DNA of 64,000 nucleotides, from the NCBI GenBank assembly GCA_965204695.1, contig OZ242007.1, positions 2,914,001 to 2,978,000 of the forward strand. Reading direction: 5' to 3'. Positions 8,978 through 18,275 of this stretch are shown one piece after another (the stretch's first letter is position 1; every line of letters begins with the position of its first letter). The DNA is from JAHEKD01 sp965204695. Its GTDB lineage: Bacteria > Pseudomonadota > Gammaproteobacteria > Arenicellales > JAHEKD01. The translations under genes were made by a program, and so were the position numbers. The notes beneath the pieces were generated by a model. It saw nothing but the letters and a program-made list of their open reading frames with translations. It did not search any database and had not been told where the DNA came from.

Positions 8978-10783
8978 TTACATAATATTTTCATGATGTA
9001 ATAACAAACCAGAAGAATAGTTAGGATTATATCGACGATCGACTAATCCTTTGCGGACAAAATAACCGCGGTCAATATCAGCAAAAATATCAATAAAAAA
9101 ATTGGTGTTTGGATTCTCGCTAGCGAGGTTGAATAGTTGCTTAACCCCCATTTCAAGTTGTGTTGTGGTCGTTAATGCAACGGCAGGATTTGGATCTGAC
9201 GATAAAATATGTATGGACACTCGGCTTTTCAAATCGTTGGCACGCATGATGATTTGATCTATTTGATCCGTAAGTTGATCACCGACCCTAACCCGAAACA
9301 CTAAACCGGCTTCAATAGCGTGTTTTTCACCGACTTGTTGTAATAGGCTGATTGCGTTTTCAGCTCCAATAGAAAAACCATGTTTAATGGTGTGATAAAA
9401 CGTAGTGCCTTCGGTTTGATCATGGACGTCTTTAATTGGACTGAAATAAAAATTAATGCCTGTTAATTCCTTAATAGCCGTAATAAGTTGATCAAGTTCT
9501 TGTTCAATATAACCAATCTCCCAGTTTTTTATTAACTCAGCATGTTCAGCGATTAATTTGATTTGTTTTGTTGTGGGAATGCCATATGAAAATAACGTAA
9601 ATTCATGCCCTTGTTGAATGAGATCAGCCATACGTTTACGCGTCAGTGTATGTGTTAAATCGGCCATGGGCACGCGTAATTTTTTGATGCCCATCTCCCA
9701 CAGTGCCAATAAGGGGTAATCATTGCGCACTGTTTTTCGATCAAATTCATCCAATGCACCGCTTGGAGGAATTTTGCTGTACTCACACCAACTCAAACGC
9801 AAATCGATGCCGGGGGTGTTTAGATGTGCTTCATTTGGATGGATCGGAATATTGAGATACTGTGATTCATCCACGGCTTCATCGATTGTTAATTGACGCC
9901 CCTGGGTGCGGACGATGTTAACCGTATGACCGTGCTGATAAAAATTCACGATGGCATAGCCCAGTTTTGCGGCATCGTTTCGGCCCGCTTCAGCCCCGGG
10001 TTCAATACGATACATTTCACTGAAATCCTGACGCACAAACGAGGTTGCGGGTAGGATGTAATAATCACTGTTATGGTAGCGGTGATACCAGAAATTATGC
10101 ACATGACCGGCAAAGATAGCTTCAACATGATGCTTACGAATTAATTGTAATAACCAAGAACGCCCCGGTTCGGCCATATTATCGTAATGTTCGTCTTCAT
10201 CATCGAAAGTTAGAAACAAAGGGTAATGCGTGAACATGACAATCCGTTGGTCTGTGCATTTTTCCAGCTCTTGTTCCAACCAGGCTTTTTGCTTTGTTTC
10301 CTGTTCAAGTCCGCTGTTGATGATTTCGTTATTGATGATGAAAAAATGGATACCGTTGTGTTCAAAGCTCTGATAGTCATGGTTGAAATATTGATGCCAG
10401 ACCCCCAGAAATTCGTCTGTCACGGTTTCGGTGGGTCCCCAATTAATCGGTTTGTCCCCAACATCGTGATTGCCGGGGGTGAAATAAATCGGATGCTTGA
10501 GTGGTTTTATCAGATCATGAAACGCGTTAGCTGCTTTGCCATAAAGATCGGGGACGGATGGCACAGGGTGAATTAAATCACCTAAATGTGCCACAAAGTC
10601 GATATCCTGGTTGTTAAGTTGATCGACCACAAAGCGCAATCGTTTATTGGCCAGCCGGTTAACCGGAAAAGGGGAATTGCATTCGTGTTCATCGGGATTG
10701 ACATGCGTGTCTGTAATCACCGCAATAGAGAAAAGATGCGCACCTAACTTAGGTGCGCATCTTTTTAATTTGTTGACAGTCAC
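8978..10783 (-). CDS. Calcineurin-like metallophosphoesterase with an extra C-terminal domain
   Basis: About 601 residues. The metal-site motifs appear in order in the N-terminal half: DTH, GDLIHP, GNHD, FTHYPLF and GHVHNFW, so it should be a cytosolic phosphohydrolase with a two-metal centre. The C-terminal 270 residues (from about LSWCEY) are not recognised; they alternate strands and helices, as in a barrel. For the start I prefer the GTG at 10783, which overlaps the tctA stop as GTGA. An ATG further up at 10849 would overlap tctA by 70 bp, and a GTG at 10720 would cut into the first beta strand. Position and overlap tie it to the Tct transporter operon. A perfect inverted repeat (10731-10765) lies inside its first codons. 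Confidence 0.75.
   Translation of the reverse strand: MTVNKLKRCAPKLGAHLFSIAVITDTHVNPDEHECNSPFPVNRLANKRLRFVVDQLNNQDIDFVAHLGDLIHPVPSVPDLYGKAANAFHDLIKPLKHPIYFTPGNHDVGDKPINWGPTETVTDEFLGVWHQYFNHDYQSFEHNGIHFFIINNEIINSGLEQETKQKAWLEQELEKCTDQRIVMFTHYPLFLTFDDEDEHYDNMAEPGRSWLLQLIRKHHVEAIFAGHVHNFWYHRYHNSDYYILPATSFVRQDFSEMYRIEPGAEAGRNDAAKLGYAIVNFYQHGHTVNIVRTQGRQLTIDEAVDESQYLNIPIHPNEAHLNTPGIDLRLSWCEYSKIPPSGALDEFDRKTVRNDYPLLALWEMGIKKLRVPMADLTHTLTRKRMADLIQQGHEFTLFSYGIPTTKQIKLIAEHAELIKNWEIGYIEQELDQLITAIKELTGINFYFSPIKDVHDQTEGTTFYHTIKHGFSIGAENAISLLQQVGEKHAIEAGLVFRVRVGDQLTDQIDQIIMRANDLKSRVSIHILSSDPNPAVALTTTTQLEMGVKQLFNLASENPNTNFFIDIFADIDRGYFVRKGLVDRRYNPNYSSGLLLHHENIM
10731..10765 (-). terminator. Perfect 17-bp inverted repeat with T-runs at the tctA/phosphoesterase junction
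   Basis: The arms are 10731-10747 and 10749-10765, with a single central base. On the minus strand the stem is followed by TTTTCTCTATT, and on the plus strand by TTTTTAATTTG, so it looks like a rho-independent terminator in either direction. It begins 15 bp after the tctA stop codon. It also lies within the first codons of the phosphoesterase frame, so it may act as an attenuator that lowers expression of the last gene of the operon. Confidence 0.65.
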
Positions 10784-12249
10784 TTTTGGAATTGATTGCG
10801 AATAATCACGCCTAAGGATAGAACGGTTAGGGCCCAGAACACCCAACAAATCGCATTCTGGAAGAAAATGCCGTAACTGCCTTCGGATAATAATAATGAT
10901 TGCCTGAAATTATCTTCCAATAGTGGCCCTAGTATAAATGCGATCAAAAACGGCGCTGCAGGAATTTTTAGTCTAAGCATAATGAACCCTAAGATGCCCA
11001 TTAGAACCATGACTAGCACATCAAACAAGCTATTGTTAACCGCATAGGCACCATAAACACAGAGCACCACCACAACCGGGTAAAGGATGTTATTCGGAAT
11101 ATCGGCAATTTTACTGATACTGCGAATGGAAATCTTGCCAATAATAAACAAATATAGCGAACTGAGCATAATGCCAATAAACAAGGCATAAATCATGGTC
11201 AGGTTCTCCGCAAACATCACCGGTCCGGGACGTAAACCATGGATCATGAAAGCGCCTAGAATGACGGCCGTGATGACATCACCCGGTACGCCTAAGGCCA
11301 GCAATGGAATCATGGTTGATCCGGCGACCCCGTTATTACCCGCCTCGGCAGCTGCAACACCTTCTAATTCACCTTTACCAAAATTCTCGGGATTTTTAGA
11401 GTTTCGACGTGCTTCGCTATACGACAAAAAAGCCGATGGCGCACCGCCTATGCCCGGAATGGCCCCGAGCACCACACCGATCAAGCTACCACGCAAAATC
11501 GATTTAAAACTCGCTTTGAATTCAGCGAAGGTGGCGCCTACTTTGCTGACTTTGTTCACTTCGACTTTACCTTCGAGTTTTTTGGCATAGTGGTTATAAA
11601 TCTCTGGTAAGGCGAACAGACCGATTAACACAGGAATAAAATTCAATCCGCTCATTAATTCATAATTACCGAAAATAAACCGTTCGGTACCGTAAATGAT
11701 GTCTAACCCTACCGTTGCAAGCCCTAAACCTAAACAGGCTGAAATTAAGCCTTTCGACAGACTGTCACCGGAAACACCGGCGATAATGGTTAAGGCGAAT
11801 AAAATTAAGGTAAAAAATTCCGGTGGCCCGAATTTCAATGCAAATCCGGCTAAGAAACCGGTGAATAGAATGAGCGAAAGGTTAGAGATGAAATCGGCAA
11901 AACAGGACGAATATAGCGCCATATCTAAGGCCCGTCTCGCTTGACCTTGCTGGGCTAACGGAAAGCCATCAAGCACGGTACAGGCTGCCGCCGGTGTCCC
12001 CGGGGCTTTAACCAGTATGGCGGTGATCGACCCCCCATACAAGCCGCCTTTATAAACGCCCAATAGCAGTAATATGCCGGTTACCGGTTCCATGGAAAAG
12101 GTAAAGGGCAGGGCCAGAGCCACGCCCATGGGTGTGGTCATACCCGGTACGGCACCAATCAGTACACCTATGAGTACACCGATAAAGATGACAGCGATAT
12201 TTTCAAGACTGAAAAATAAAACAAATGCGTCTGCAATATTTTCTAACAT
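10780..12249 (-). CDS. tctA: Tripartite tricarboxylate transporter, large membrane subunit (TctA type)
   Basis: 489 residues and about twelve membrane segments. It has the family's repeated halves and landmarks: GAVPGMTTPMGVALALPF near the N-terminus, YGGSITAILVKAPGTPAAA, GAIPGIGGAPSAFLSY in the middle and HGLRPGPVMF later. TctA carries the substrate across the inner membrane with energy from an ion gradient, working with TctB and the periplasmic receptor TctC. It follows tctB after 16 bp. The matching tctC lies on the other strand at 14084, so the complete transporter is encoded around one regulatory region. The substrate is probably an organic anion, and the neighbouring xsc suggests a sulfonate. 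Confidence 0.92.
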   Translation of the reverse strand: MLENIADAFVLFFSLENIAVIFIGVLIGVLIGAVPGMTTPMGVALALPFTFSMEPVTGILLLLGVYKGGLYGGSITAILVKAPGTPAAACTVLDGFPLAQQGQARRALDMALYSSCFADFISNLSLILFTGFLAGFALKFGPPEFFTLILFALTIIAGVSGDSLSKGLISACLGLGLATVGLDIIYGTERFIFGNYELMSGLNFIPVLIGLFALPEIYNHYAKKLEGKVEVNKVSKVGATFAEFKASFKSILRGSLIGVVLGAIPGIGGAPSAFLSYSEARRNSKNPENFGKGELEGVAAAEAGNNGVAGSTMIPLLALGVPGDVITAVILGAFMIHGLRPGPVMFAENLTMIYALFIGIMLSSLYLFIIGKISIRSISKIADIPNNILYPVVVVLCVYGAYAVNNSLFDVLVMVLMGILGFIMLRLKIPAAPFLIAFILGPLLEDNFRQSLLLSEGSYGIFFQNAICWVFWALTVLSLGVIIRNQFQK

Positions 12250-12265
12250 TTATCTCTCTCCAAAA

Positions 12266-12763
12266 TTATTTCCAAGCTTCGTAAATCCCCGTGGGTAACG
12301 GGACATTGGCCACATAGACAAAAAACACATACAAAAAGGCAGGTAATAAGATGGCGATGGGTAAAATATATTTCCATCGCCGTTCACCGGCAAATAAAGT
12401 CATGGCTGCGAAGGTTAACGCACAAGCAATCGGCATGCCGATAATGGGAATGGCAAAGTACATACCAATTAACCAAGCAATCACGATCGCCACTCGGATT
12501 AATCCTTCGCCTAATGGGCGCATCACCGATTCGGTTTCGTCGTCAGTGATAGGTTTACCAAATTTGGCCTGTATGGTGAGTGCAATTCCAGCAACGCCCA
12601 GCAATATCATTATGGTCAAAGGCCAGAAATCAGGGGATAGTGCCCGAGTTTCAACGTCATCGGGCAGAACCACACCTTTGGGAATAAAGAAAAACGTGCC
12701 AATTAAGGCTAGGGCAATAATAATTAGGCCCAAAATAAAATCAGAATTTTTGTTGTCAATCAT
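12266..12763 (-). CDS. tctB: Tripartite tricarboxylate transporter, small membrane subunit (TctB type)
   Basis: 165 residues with four hydrophobic segments, the usual build of TctB. The DVETRALSPDFWP segment after the first helix and the C-terminal repeat of two helices are typical. It is the partner of TctA at the inner membrane. Its ATG overlaps the stop of the upstream ROK regulator gene (TAATG), so regulator and transporter are translationally coupled. Confidence 0.88.
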   Translation of the reverse strand: MIDNKNSDFILGLIIIALALIGTFFFIPKGVVLPDDVETRALSPDFWPLTIMILLGVAGIALTIQAKFGKPITDDETESVMRPLGEGLIRVAIVIAWLIGMYFAIPIIGMPIACALTFAAMTLFAGERRWKYILPIAILLPAFLYVFFVYVANVPLPTGIYEAWK

Positions 12764-13962
12764 TAGGCGGCATCCTCCAAGGTGTAAGGGGTCAAATCAA
12801 TGGGACGTTGAATTAAAAATTCATTAATGGCTAACCAACCCGCGGCGGTACTGCCTGTAATTTGGCTGGTGATTAATTCAATCGGGTTGTCATTCAATGC
12901 GGGGTTTTCAGCTAATCTAGACTGTATACCGTTTAGGTAATCCTCACACTGGGACAATGGGCCGGAGAGTAAAATGGCGCCAGGATTGGTCATGGCAATG
13001 TACAGTTCAATAAAGCGGCCCAATGATTTTCCGGCTTTATAACACGCTTTTTTAAGCGCGCCATCATCATCCGTTTTTGATTGTAGTAATTCAATCAATT
13101 TTTTTGCAGCCATTCGATGGTCTTTTTGTAAGGAGGATTTTAAATTTAATTCAGCGAGTACACGCCATCCGGCGGTTAAATCGTCAACCGTTTGATTCGA
13201 GAACTGACCGGAATCTGTAAAGGTTAGCTGGCCCAATAATCCGGCGGAATTTGCATTGCCCCGTGCTAAATGATCATCAAGAATTAAACTTGAACCAATG
13301 CCTAATGCGGCATTAATGGCCGCGATGTTTTTGTGCTTTCGAGTAATGCCGAATTGATGTTCACATAGATTAATGGCGTTGGGTAAGTTCTCCACGTGTA
13401 CCGGCAGATCAAGTTTACTAGATAGGATCTGAGCTACGGCAATATCTTTCCAACCAATGGCTGGTGCGTCCACTACAACGCCTGTTTGGGCATCTACCGC
13501 ACCGGTAATGGCCACGCCTATGCCTAATATTCTTGATTTATCGATCTCAAGTCGATTTATTAGTTGACTAATTTGCGTAGCGATCTCGTCTAACGCAACA
13601 TCGGGGGTGGGTAACGATTCTAAATTTAATTCCTGATGCGCCAGTTCATTTTTACCCAAATCGAGCACAACAATACTTTGTCGAAGGGCATTTATCTTAA
13701 GGCCAATCACATAGCCGCCCGCGTGATTCACATTGATATGAACAAATCGACGACCAGGGCCTTTCACCGGGGCAAGTTTAGTTGCTTCAACAATTAATCC
13801 GGCATCGATTAACGATTTAGTAATACGAGATACCGATGCGTTAGTGAGACCCGTTCGATTCATTAATTCGGTGCGTGTGATCGGACTTGAAAGAATAATT
13901 TCCGACAAGATCCGTTGTTGGTTGATTGATCTTAAGCCTGAGTGTGAACCGTCTATCATCAT
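12763..13962 (-). CDS. ROK-family transcriptional regulator
   Basis: 399 residues. Residues about 10-75 form a winged helix-turn-helix (RILSEIILSSPITRTELMNR, then LTNASVSRITKSLIDAGLI), followed by a ROK fold. The kinase residues look lost: the usual ENDAN motif reads VENLPNAINL, and the cysteine zinc motif of sugar kinases is absent. A regulatory rather than enzymatic role is therefore likely. It heads the operon with tctB and tctA and is divergent from tctC-sulfatase-GMC-xsc, so it probably controls both arms from the shared 121-bp gap. Related regulators sense small ligands, often sugars; the ligand here is unknown. Confidence 0.88.
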   Translation of the reverse strand: MMIDGSHSGLRSINQQRILSEIILSSPITRTELMNRTGLTNASVSRITKSLIDAGLIVEATKLAPVKGPGRRFVHINVNHAGGYVIGLKINALRQSIVVLDLGKNELAHQELNLESLPTPDVALDEIATQISQLINRLEIDKSRILGIGVAITGAVDAQTGVVVDAPAIGWKDIAVAQILSSKLDLPVHVENLPNAINLCEHQFGITRKHKNIAAINAALGIGSSLILDDHLARGNANSAGLLGQLTFTDSGQFSNQTVDDLTAGWRVLAELNLKSSLQKDHRMAAKKLIELLQSKTDDDGALKKACYKAGKSLGRFIELYIAMTNPGAILLSGPLSQCEDYLNGIQSRLAENPALNDNPIELITSQITGSTAAGWLAINEFLIQRPIDLTPYTLEDAA

Positions 13963-13964
13963 GT

Positions 13965-13999
13965 TAAATAATTATTTACATACAGTCTGTAATTATGTA
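13965..13999. promoter_or_regulatory. Clustered palindromes between the ROK gene and tctC, likely operator
   Basis: Directly upstream of the ROK start codon lies the perfect palindrome TAAATAATTATTTA (13965-13978). It overlaps TACATA (13977-13982), paired with TATGTA at 13994-13999, and inside that is TACAGTCTGTA (13981-13991). Nested AT-rich palindromes in the only gap between two divergent operons are where the local ROK repressor would be expected to bind. No footprint or consensus is available to prove it. Confidence 0.45.
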
Positions 14000-14083
14000 T
14001 GATGACTTACCCAAAGTCAAGCGACTTTGATCGTTTGCCTAAATCGACGTAATTACTTTTTAACTAAATTGAGGAGTTGAAAC

Positions 14084-15064
14084 ATGAATCGAATCGTTAA
14101 AAGCCTTAGAGCATTTATCTTGGCCATACTGTCGTTGACGGTGTGCGCGGCGTTCGCGGACTATCCAACTAAACCGGTAACCATGATTGTTCCGTACGGC
14201 CCGGGTGGGGCAGCGGATCTGGCGGCTAGAACATTAGGCAATGCCGTTCCGGAATCCTTAGGTGAGAACTTACTGGTTGTCAATAAAACCGGTGCAGCGG
14301 GTGTGACCGGTTCAACCTTTGCTGCTAAATCCAGACCTGATGGTTACAATTTACTCATGGCCAGGGTAGGGTCTCAAGCTGCCGTACCGGCCATCAATAA
14401 AAAAATTCCTTACAAATGGGATGAATTTACCTTTATCGGGTTATTGGAACAAAACCCATTTGTGTTAGTGATAAATCCTGACTTGGGCTATACCTCCCTT
14501 GAGGATTTGAAAAAAGCCGTGGAAGGCGGTGCGAAACTGAGTTATGCCTCAGCCGGTGTAGGCACCTTATTACATTTAGCCATGATCATGCTATTGGATG
14601 ATTTAGGGCTAGAGCAAGATGCCATGAAACACATCCCTTATAAAGGTGGCGGTAAAGCGGCTGCTGCCGTGGTCGGTGGTCATGTTGATATGTTATTTCA
14701 AAACCTCTCAGGTGTGATCGGTAATATCGAATCCGGTAATTTAACCCCCATCGCAGTCACGACCAAAGAGCGTCAACCGTCGATTTCTGATGTGGCGACA
14801 GTCGCTGAGCAAGGGTATCCAAATTTAGAGACCGTCATTGGATGGAGTGGGGTTTGGGGTCCGCCAGATTTACCTGAAGAAGTGACTACGAAGTGGGCTG
14901 GCGTCATGGAGGCGTTAAAAACGGATCAAGCCTGGAATGACAAAACCAAGGAACTAGGTTCAATTCCATCCATCATGAGCCCGGAAGACACTAAAGCGTT
15001 TGTTCAGGCGCAATATGAAGCGTTTAATGCAATCACTGAAAAACTCGACATGCAAATCAACTAA
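14084..15064 (+). CDS. tctC: Tripartite tricarboxylate transporter receptor (TctC / Bug family)
   Basis: 326 residues. A Sec signal peptide with a basic start and hydrophobic core ends near AAFADYP. The mature protein opens with YPTKPVTMIVPYGPGGAADLAAR, the hallmark of the Bug family of periplasmic receptors, and later has LGYTSLEDLKK and MKHIPYKGGGKAAAAVVGGHVD. It binds the substrate in the periplasm and delivers it to TctAB. The start is preceded by GAGGAG. It is the first gene of the plus-strand arm, 24 bp before the sulfatase. Confidence 0.92.
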   Translation: MNRIVKSLRAFILAILSLTVCAAFADYPTKPVTMIVPYGPGGAADLAARTLGNAVPESLGENLLVVNKTGAAGVTGSTFAAKSRPDGYNLLMARVGSQAAVPAINKKIPYKWDEFTFIGLLEQNPFVLVINPDLGYTSLEDLKKAVEGGAKLSYASAGVGTLLHLAMIMLLDDLGLEQDAMKHIPYKGGGKAAAAVVGGHVDMLFQNLSGVIGNIESGNLTPIAVTTKERQPSISDVATVAEQGYPNLETVIGWSGVWGPPDLPEEVTTKWAGVMEALKTDQAWNDKTKELGSIPSIMSPEDTKAFVQAQYEAFNAITEKLDMQIN

Positions 15065-15088
15065 TGGAATAGAGGTTAAGACTTAAGT

Positions 15089-16627
15089 ATGACAAATCAA
15101 AAACCCAATATTGTTGTCATTCAAGCGGATCAAATGACGCCGTTTACGTCCTCGACGTACGGTCATCAAATAGTGAAAACACCACATTTGGATCAGCTCG
15201 CTGAAAACGGTGTGGTGTTCGATAATGCCTATTGTAACTTTCCCTTGTGTGTTCCATCACGGATGTCGATGTTAGCAGGGCGTTATGCGAACGCGATTGA
15301 AGTTTGGGACAATGCCACCGAATTGCCGGCCGGTGTACCCACGTTGGCCCATTATCTGCGCTCGGTTAATTATGAAACCACATTGTGCGGAAAAATGCAC
15401 TTTATCGGCCCGGATCAGGTGCATGGTTTTAATGAACGTATTACCACGGATATCTATCCTTCAAATTTTACCTGGACGCCGGATTGGATCGTGGGTGAGC
15501 GCTATCGGCCCACCGGTATCAGTATGCGGGCAGTGACCGATTCGGGAATTTGTGTGCGCGGATTGCAACTCGACTACGACGAAGAGGTTGTGCATGCCGG
15601 TACCCAAAAGCTTTATGATTTGGTGCGATACACGGACGATAATCCTTTTTTACTCTGGCTCTCCTTTACGCACCCGCATTCGCCTTATATCACCACCCAG
15701 GAATATTGGGACTTATACGATCATGATGATATCGACATGCCTTCTGTCGATCCCATTCCTTTGGATGACATGGATGAAATGAGTCGCTGGCTGCATTACG
15801 CCCATGGTGGTGATTTGCATACCGTGACTGATGAACACGTACGTACTGCCCGCCATGCTTATTATGGCATGTGCAGTTATATTGACGATAAGCTCGGTCA
15901 TTTTATGAAAGTGTTGAATCATACCGGTCTGATCGACAATACGGTGGTTATATTTATCGCTGATCACGGTGAAATGTTGGGCGAGCGTGGGATGTGGTAC
16001 AAGCAATCGTTTTATGAGTGGTCGTCTCGGGTACCCATTGTCGTGAGTTATCCCAAAATGTTTTCGGCCAGTCGTGTTTCGGAATTGGTTTCGTTGGCTG
16101 ATTTATTGCCCACACTCATGGATTTTGCAACAGACGGCAATATTCCTGATCCGGTGTCACCGTTAGATGGACACTCTCTGGTGCCATTGATGTCGGGTAA
16201 TAAAGACGATTGGGATAACACGGTAATTTCTGAATATACTGGGGAAGGTGTGAATCAACCCTGTCGTATGGTGCGCCGCGATAATTTCAAGTACATCTAC
16301 ACGCATGGCTTTCCATCGTTACTTTACGATCTGGATAGTGATCCGTTGGAATTAACCAATTTGGCTGGTGATCCAGAGTATCAAAAAATAGAGTCTGAAT
16401 TGCATGCGACATTGCTGGACGGTTGGGATCCGGACTTAATTTATGACAAATGTATTCAAAGTCAAAAAGAACGGATGTTTATTCAAAGCACGACAGATGG
16501 AGAACCGAGCTGGGCCTTTAATTTTGCCTATGATGACGAAAATCGTTTTATTCGTAATTCCAGCGCAGTGGATACCAAGGCTAAGGCTCGTTATCCGTTT
16601 GTCACACCAACACCTTTTAAAGAATAA
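15089..16627 (+). CDS. Type I sulfatase of the choline-sulfatase (BetC) type
   Basis: 512 residues, close to known choline sulfatases. The sulfatase signature is CVPSR at 54-58, with Cys54 as the predicted formylglycine. Asp14 and Gln15 near the start and ADHGEMLG later fit the metal site. BetC-like stretches include KMHFIGPDQ, ERITTDIYP and DYDEEVVHAGTQKLYDL. No signal peptide is seen, so it should act in the cytosol on an imported sulfate ester. Activity needs a formylglycine-generating enzyme encoded outside the window. Its place between the Tct receptor and a GMC oxidoreductase and xsc suggests that it removes sulfate from a compound later oxidised. Choline-O-sulfate is one candidate, but an O-sulfated sulfonate is also possible. 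Confidence 0.85.
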   Translation: MTNQKPNIVVIQADQMTPFTSSTYGHQIVKTPHLDQLAENGVVFDNAYCNFPLCVPSRMSMLAGRYANAIEVWDNATELPAGVPTLAHYLRSVNYETTLCGKMHFIGPDQVHGFNERITTDIYPSNFTWTPDWIVGERYRPTGISMRAVTDSGICVRGLQLDYDEEVVHAGTQKLYDLVRYTDDNPFLLWLSFTHPHSPYITTQEYWDLYDHDDIDMPSVDPIPLDDMDEMSRWLHYAHGGDLHTVTDEHVRTARHAYYGMCSYIDDKLGHFMKVLNHTGLIDNTVVIFIADHGEMLGERGMWYKQSFYEWSSRVPIVVSYPKMFSASRVSELVSLADLLPTLMDFATDGNIPDPVSPLDGHSLVPLMSGNKDDWDNTVISEYTGEGVNQPCRMVRRDNFKYIYTHGFPSLLYDLDSDPLELTNLAGDPEYQKIESELHATLLDGWDPDLIYDKCIQSQKERMFIQSTTDGEPSWAFNFAYDDENRFIRNSSAVDTKAKARYPFVTPTPFKE

Positions 16628-16633
16628 CTCATC

Positions 16634-18232
16634 TTGACTACGAGTACCTTCGACTACATTATTGTTGGTGCCGGTTCGGCGGGTTGTGTGCTGGCCAACC
16701 GTTTGTCGGCCGATCCGTCTAACCGTGTTTTGCTACTTGAGGCAGGCGGTAAAGATACGAATCCCTGGATTCATATTCCGGTCGGTTATTTTAAGACCAT
16801 GCATAATCCAGCCACGGACTGGTGCTATGTGACTGAACCCGATCCCGGGATTGCGAACCGTCAGTTGCAATGGCCAAGAGGTAAAGTGCTGGGGGGGTCG
16901 AGTTCGTTAAATGGGTTACTGTATGTGCGCGGTCAAAAGCAAGATTACGATCGCTGGGCTGAATTGGGGAATATCGGTTGGTGTTATGATGATGTGTTGC
17001 CGTATTTCAAAAAATCCGAAGATCAAGAGCACGGTGAGAACGAGTATCATGGGGTCGGTGGGCCATTAAAAGTCTCTGACCTGCGTTTGCGGCGTAAAAT
17101 CGCAGAACAGTTTATCAAAGCGGCTAGTGAAATTGGCATCCCTAAAAATCCGGATTACAACGGAGCCGAACAAGAAGGTGTGGCTTATTTTCAGCAAACG
17201 GCTTATAAAGGATTTCGGTGGAGTACGGCCAAAGGTTTTCTCAAGCCGGTGTTATCTCGAGAAAATTTGGTTGTCGCGACAAAAGCACAAGCCACAAAGC
17301 TTAAGTTTGAGGACAAAAAAGCAGTTGGTATCGAGTACTTACATCTTGGCGAGAGACATTTAGCCAATTGCAATAAAGAAATCATCTTGGCGGCGGGGGC
17401 TATTGGTTCACCACAACTTCTGCAGTGTTCGGGTATTGGAAACGGTGATTTACTGCATTCGCTCGATATTCCGGTTGTGCATGATTTACCTGGTGTTGGC
17501 GAAGCGTTGCAAGACCATTTGCAGGTACGTTTAGTACACAAAACCAATCAACCGACCTTGAATGATGAAGTCAATAATCCAATCCGAAAGATGTGGATCG
17601 GTATGCAATACGCGCTTAATCGTACCGGGCCAATGACATTGGCGGCTAGTCAGGTCTGTATATTTACCCGTTCAAATTCTGAAGTTGACAGGCCAGATAT
17701 TCAATTCCATATGCAACCTTTAAGTGCAGATAAACCGGGGGATGGTCCACATAAGTTTTCAGCCTTTACCTCTTCAGTTTGTCAGTTGCGCCCTGAAAGT
17801 AGAGGTTATATCAAAATCAAATCCCCCGATGCCATCGTGTATCCAGAAATTCAACCCAATTATTTATCGACTGAATTGGATAGAACCACGGCTGTAAATG
17901 GCGTTAAAGTGGCTCGAAAAATTGCTTCAGCACCGGCACTCAACGAATTCATTACCGATGAGTTCGTCCCCGGTAACCAGTATCAAACGGATGATGAATT
18001 GTTAGAAGCAGTTCGACTCCATAGTCAGACTATCTATCACCCTACCAGCACCTGCAAAATGGGTAATGATGATATGTCGGTAGTTGATGCTAGACTTAAA
18101 ATCCACGGTGTTGAGGGTTTGCGTGTGGTGGATGCGTCCATCATGCCGGAAATTGTCTCGGGTAATACAAATGCGCCCACTATCATGATTGCAGAGAAGG
18201 GCAGTGACATGATTTTACAATCTCACGCCTGA
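16634..18232 (+). CDS. GMC-family FAD oxidoreductase (choline dehydrogenase / alcohol dehydrogenase type)
   Basis: 532 residues. The FAD-binding GAGSAG lies at 12-17, the GMC signature at WPRGKVLGGSSSLNG, and the C-terminal catalytic region has HPTSTCKMG and NTNAPTIMIAEK. The enzyme oxidises a primary alcohol to an aldehyde, passing electrons to the respiratory chain. It starts with TTG at 16634, 6 bp after the sulfatase stop, and no in-frame ATG lies nearby. The context between a sulfatase and xsc makes two readings likely: a choline dehydrogenase for choline released by the sulfatase, or an isethionate dehydrogenase of the IseJ kind that yields sulfoacetaldehyde for Xsc. I favour the second because xsc follows after 43 bp. 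Confidence 0.85.
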   Translation: MTTSTFDYIIVGAGSAGCVLANRLSADPSNRVLLLEAGGKDTNPWIHIPVGYFKTMHNPATDWCYVTEPDPGIANRQLQWPRGKVLGGSSSLNGLLYVRGQKQDYDRWAELGNIGWCYDDVLPYFKKSEDQEHGENEYHGVGGPLKVSDLRLRRKIAEQFIKAASEIGIPKNPDYNGAEQEGVAYFQQTAYKGFRWSTAKGFLKPVLSRENLVVATKAQATKLKFEDKKAVGIEYLHLGERHLANCNKEIILAAGAIGSPQLLQCSGIGNGDLLHSLDIPVVHDLPGVGEALQDHLQVRLVHKTNQPTLNDEVNNPIRKMWIGMQYALNRTGPMTLAASQVCIFTRSNSEVDRPDIQFHMQPLSADKPGDGPHKFSAFTSSVCQLRPESRGYIKIKSPDAIVYPEIQPNYLSTELDRTTAVNGVKVARKIASAPALNEFITDEFVPGNQYQTDDELLEAVRLHSQTIYHPTSTCKMGNDDMSVVDARLKIHGVEGLRVVDASIMPEIVSGNTNAPTIMIAEKGSDMILQSHA

Positions 18233-18275
18233 CATCGATCAAACTAAACTTACGATTAAACTCAAAGGAGTTACG

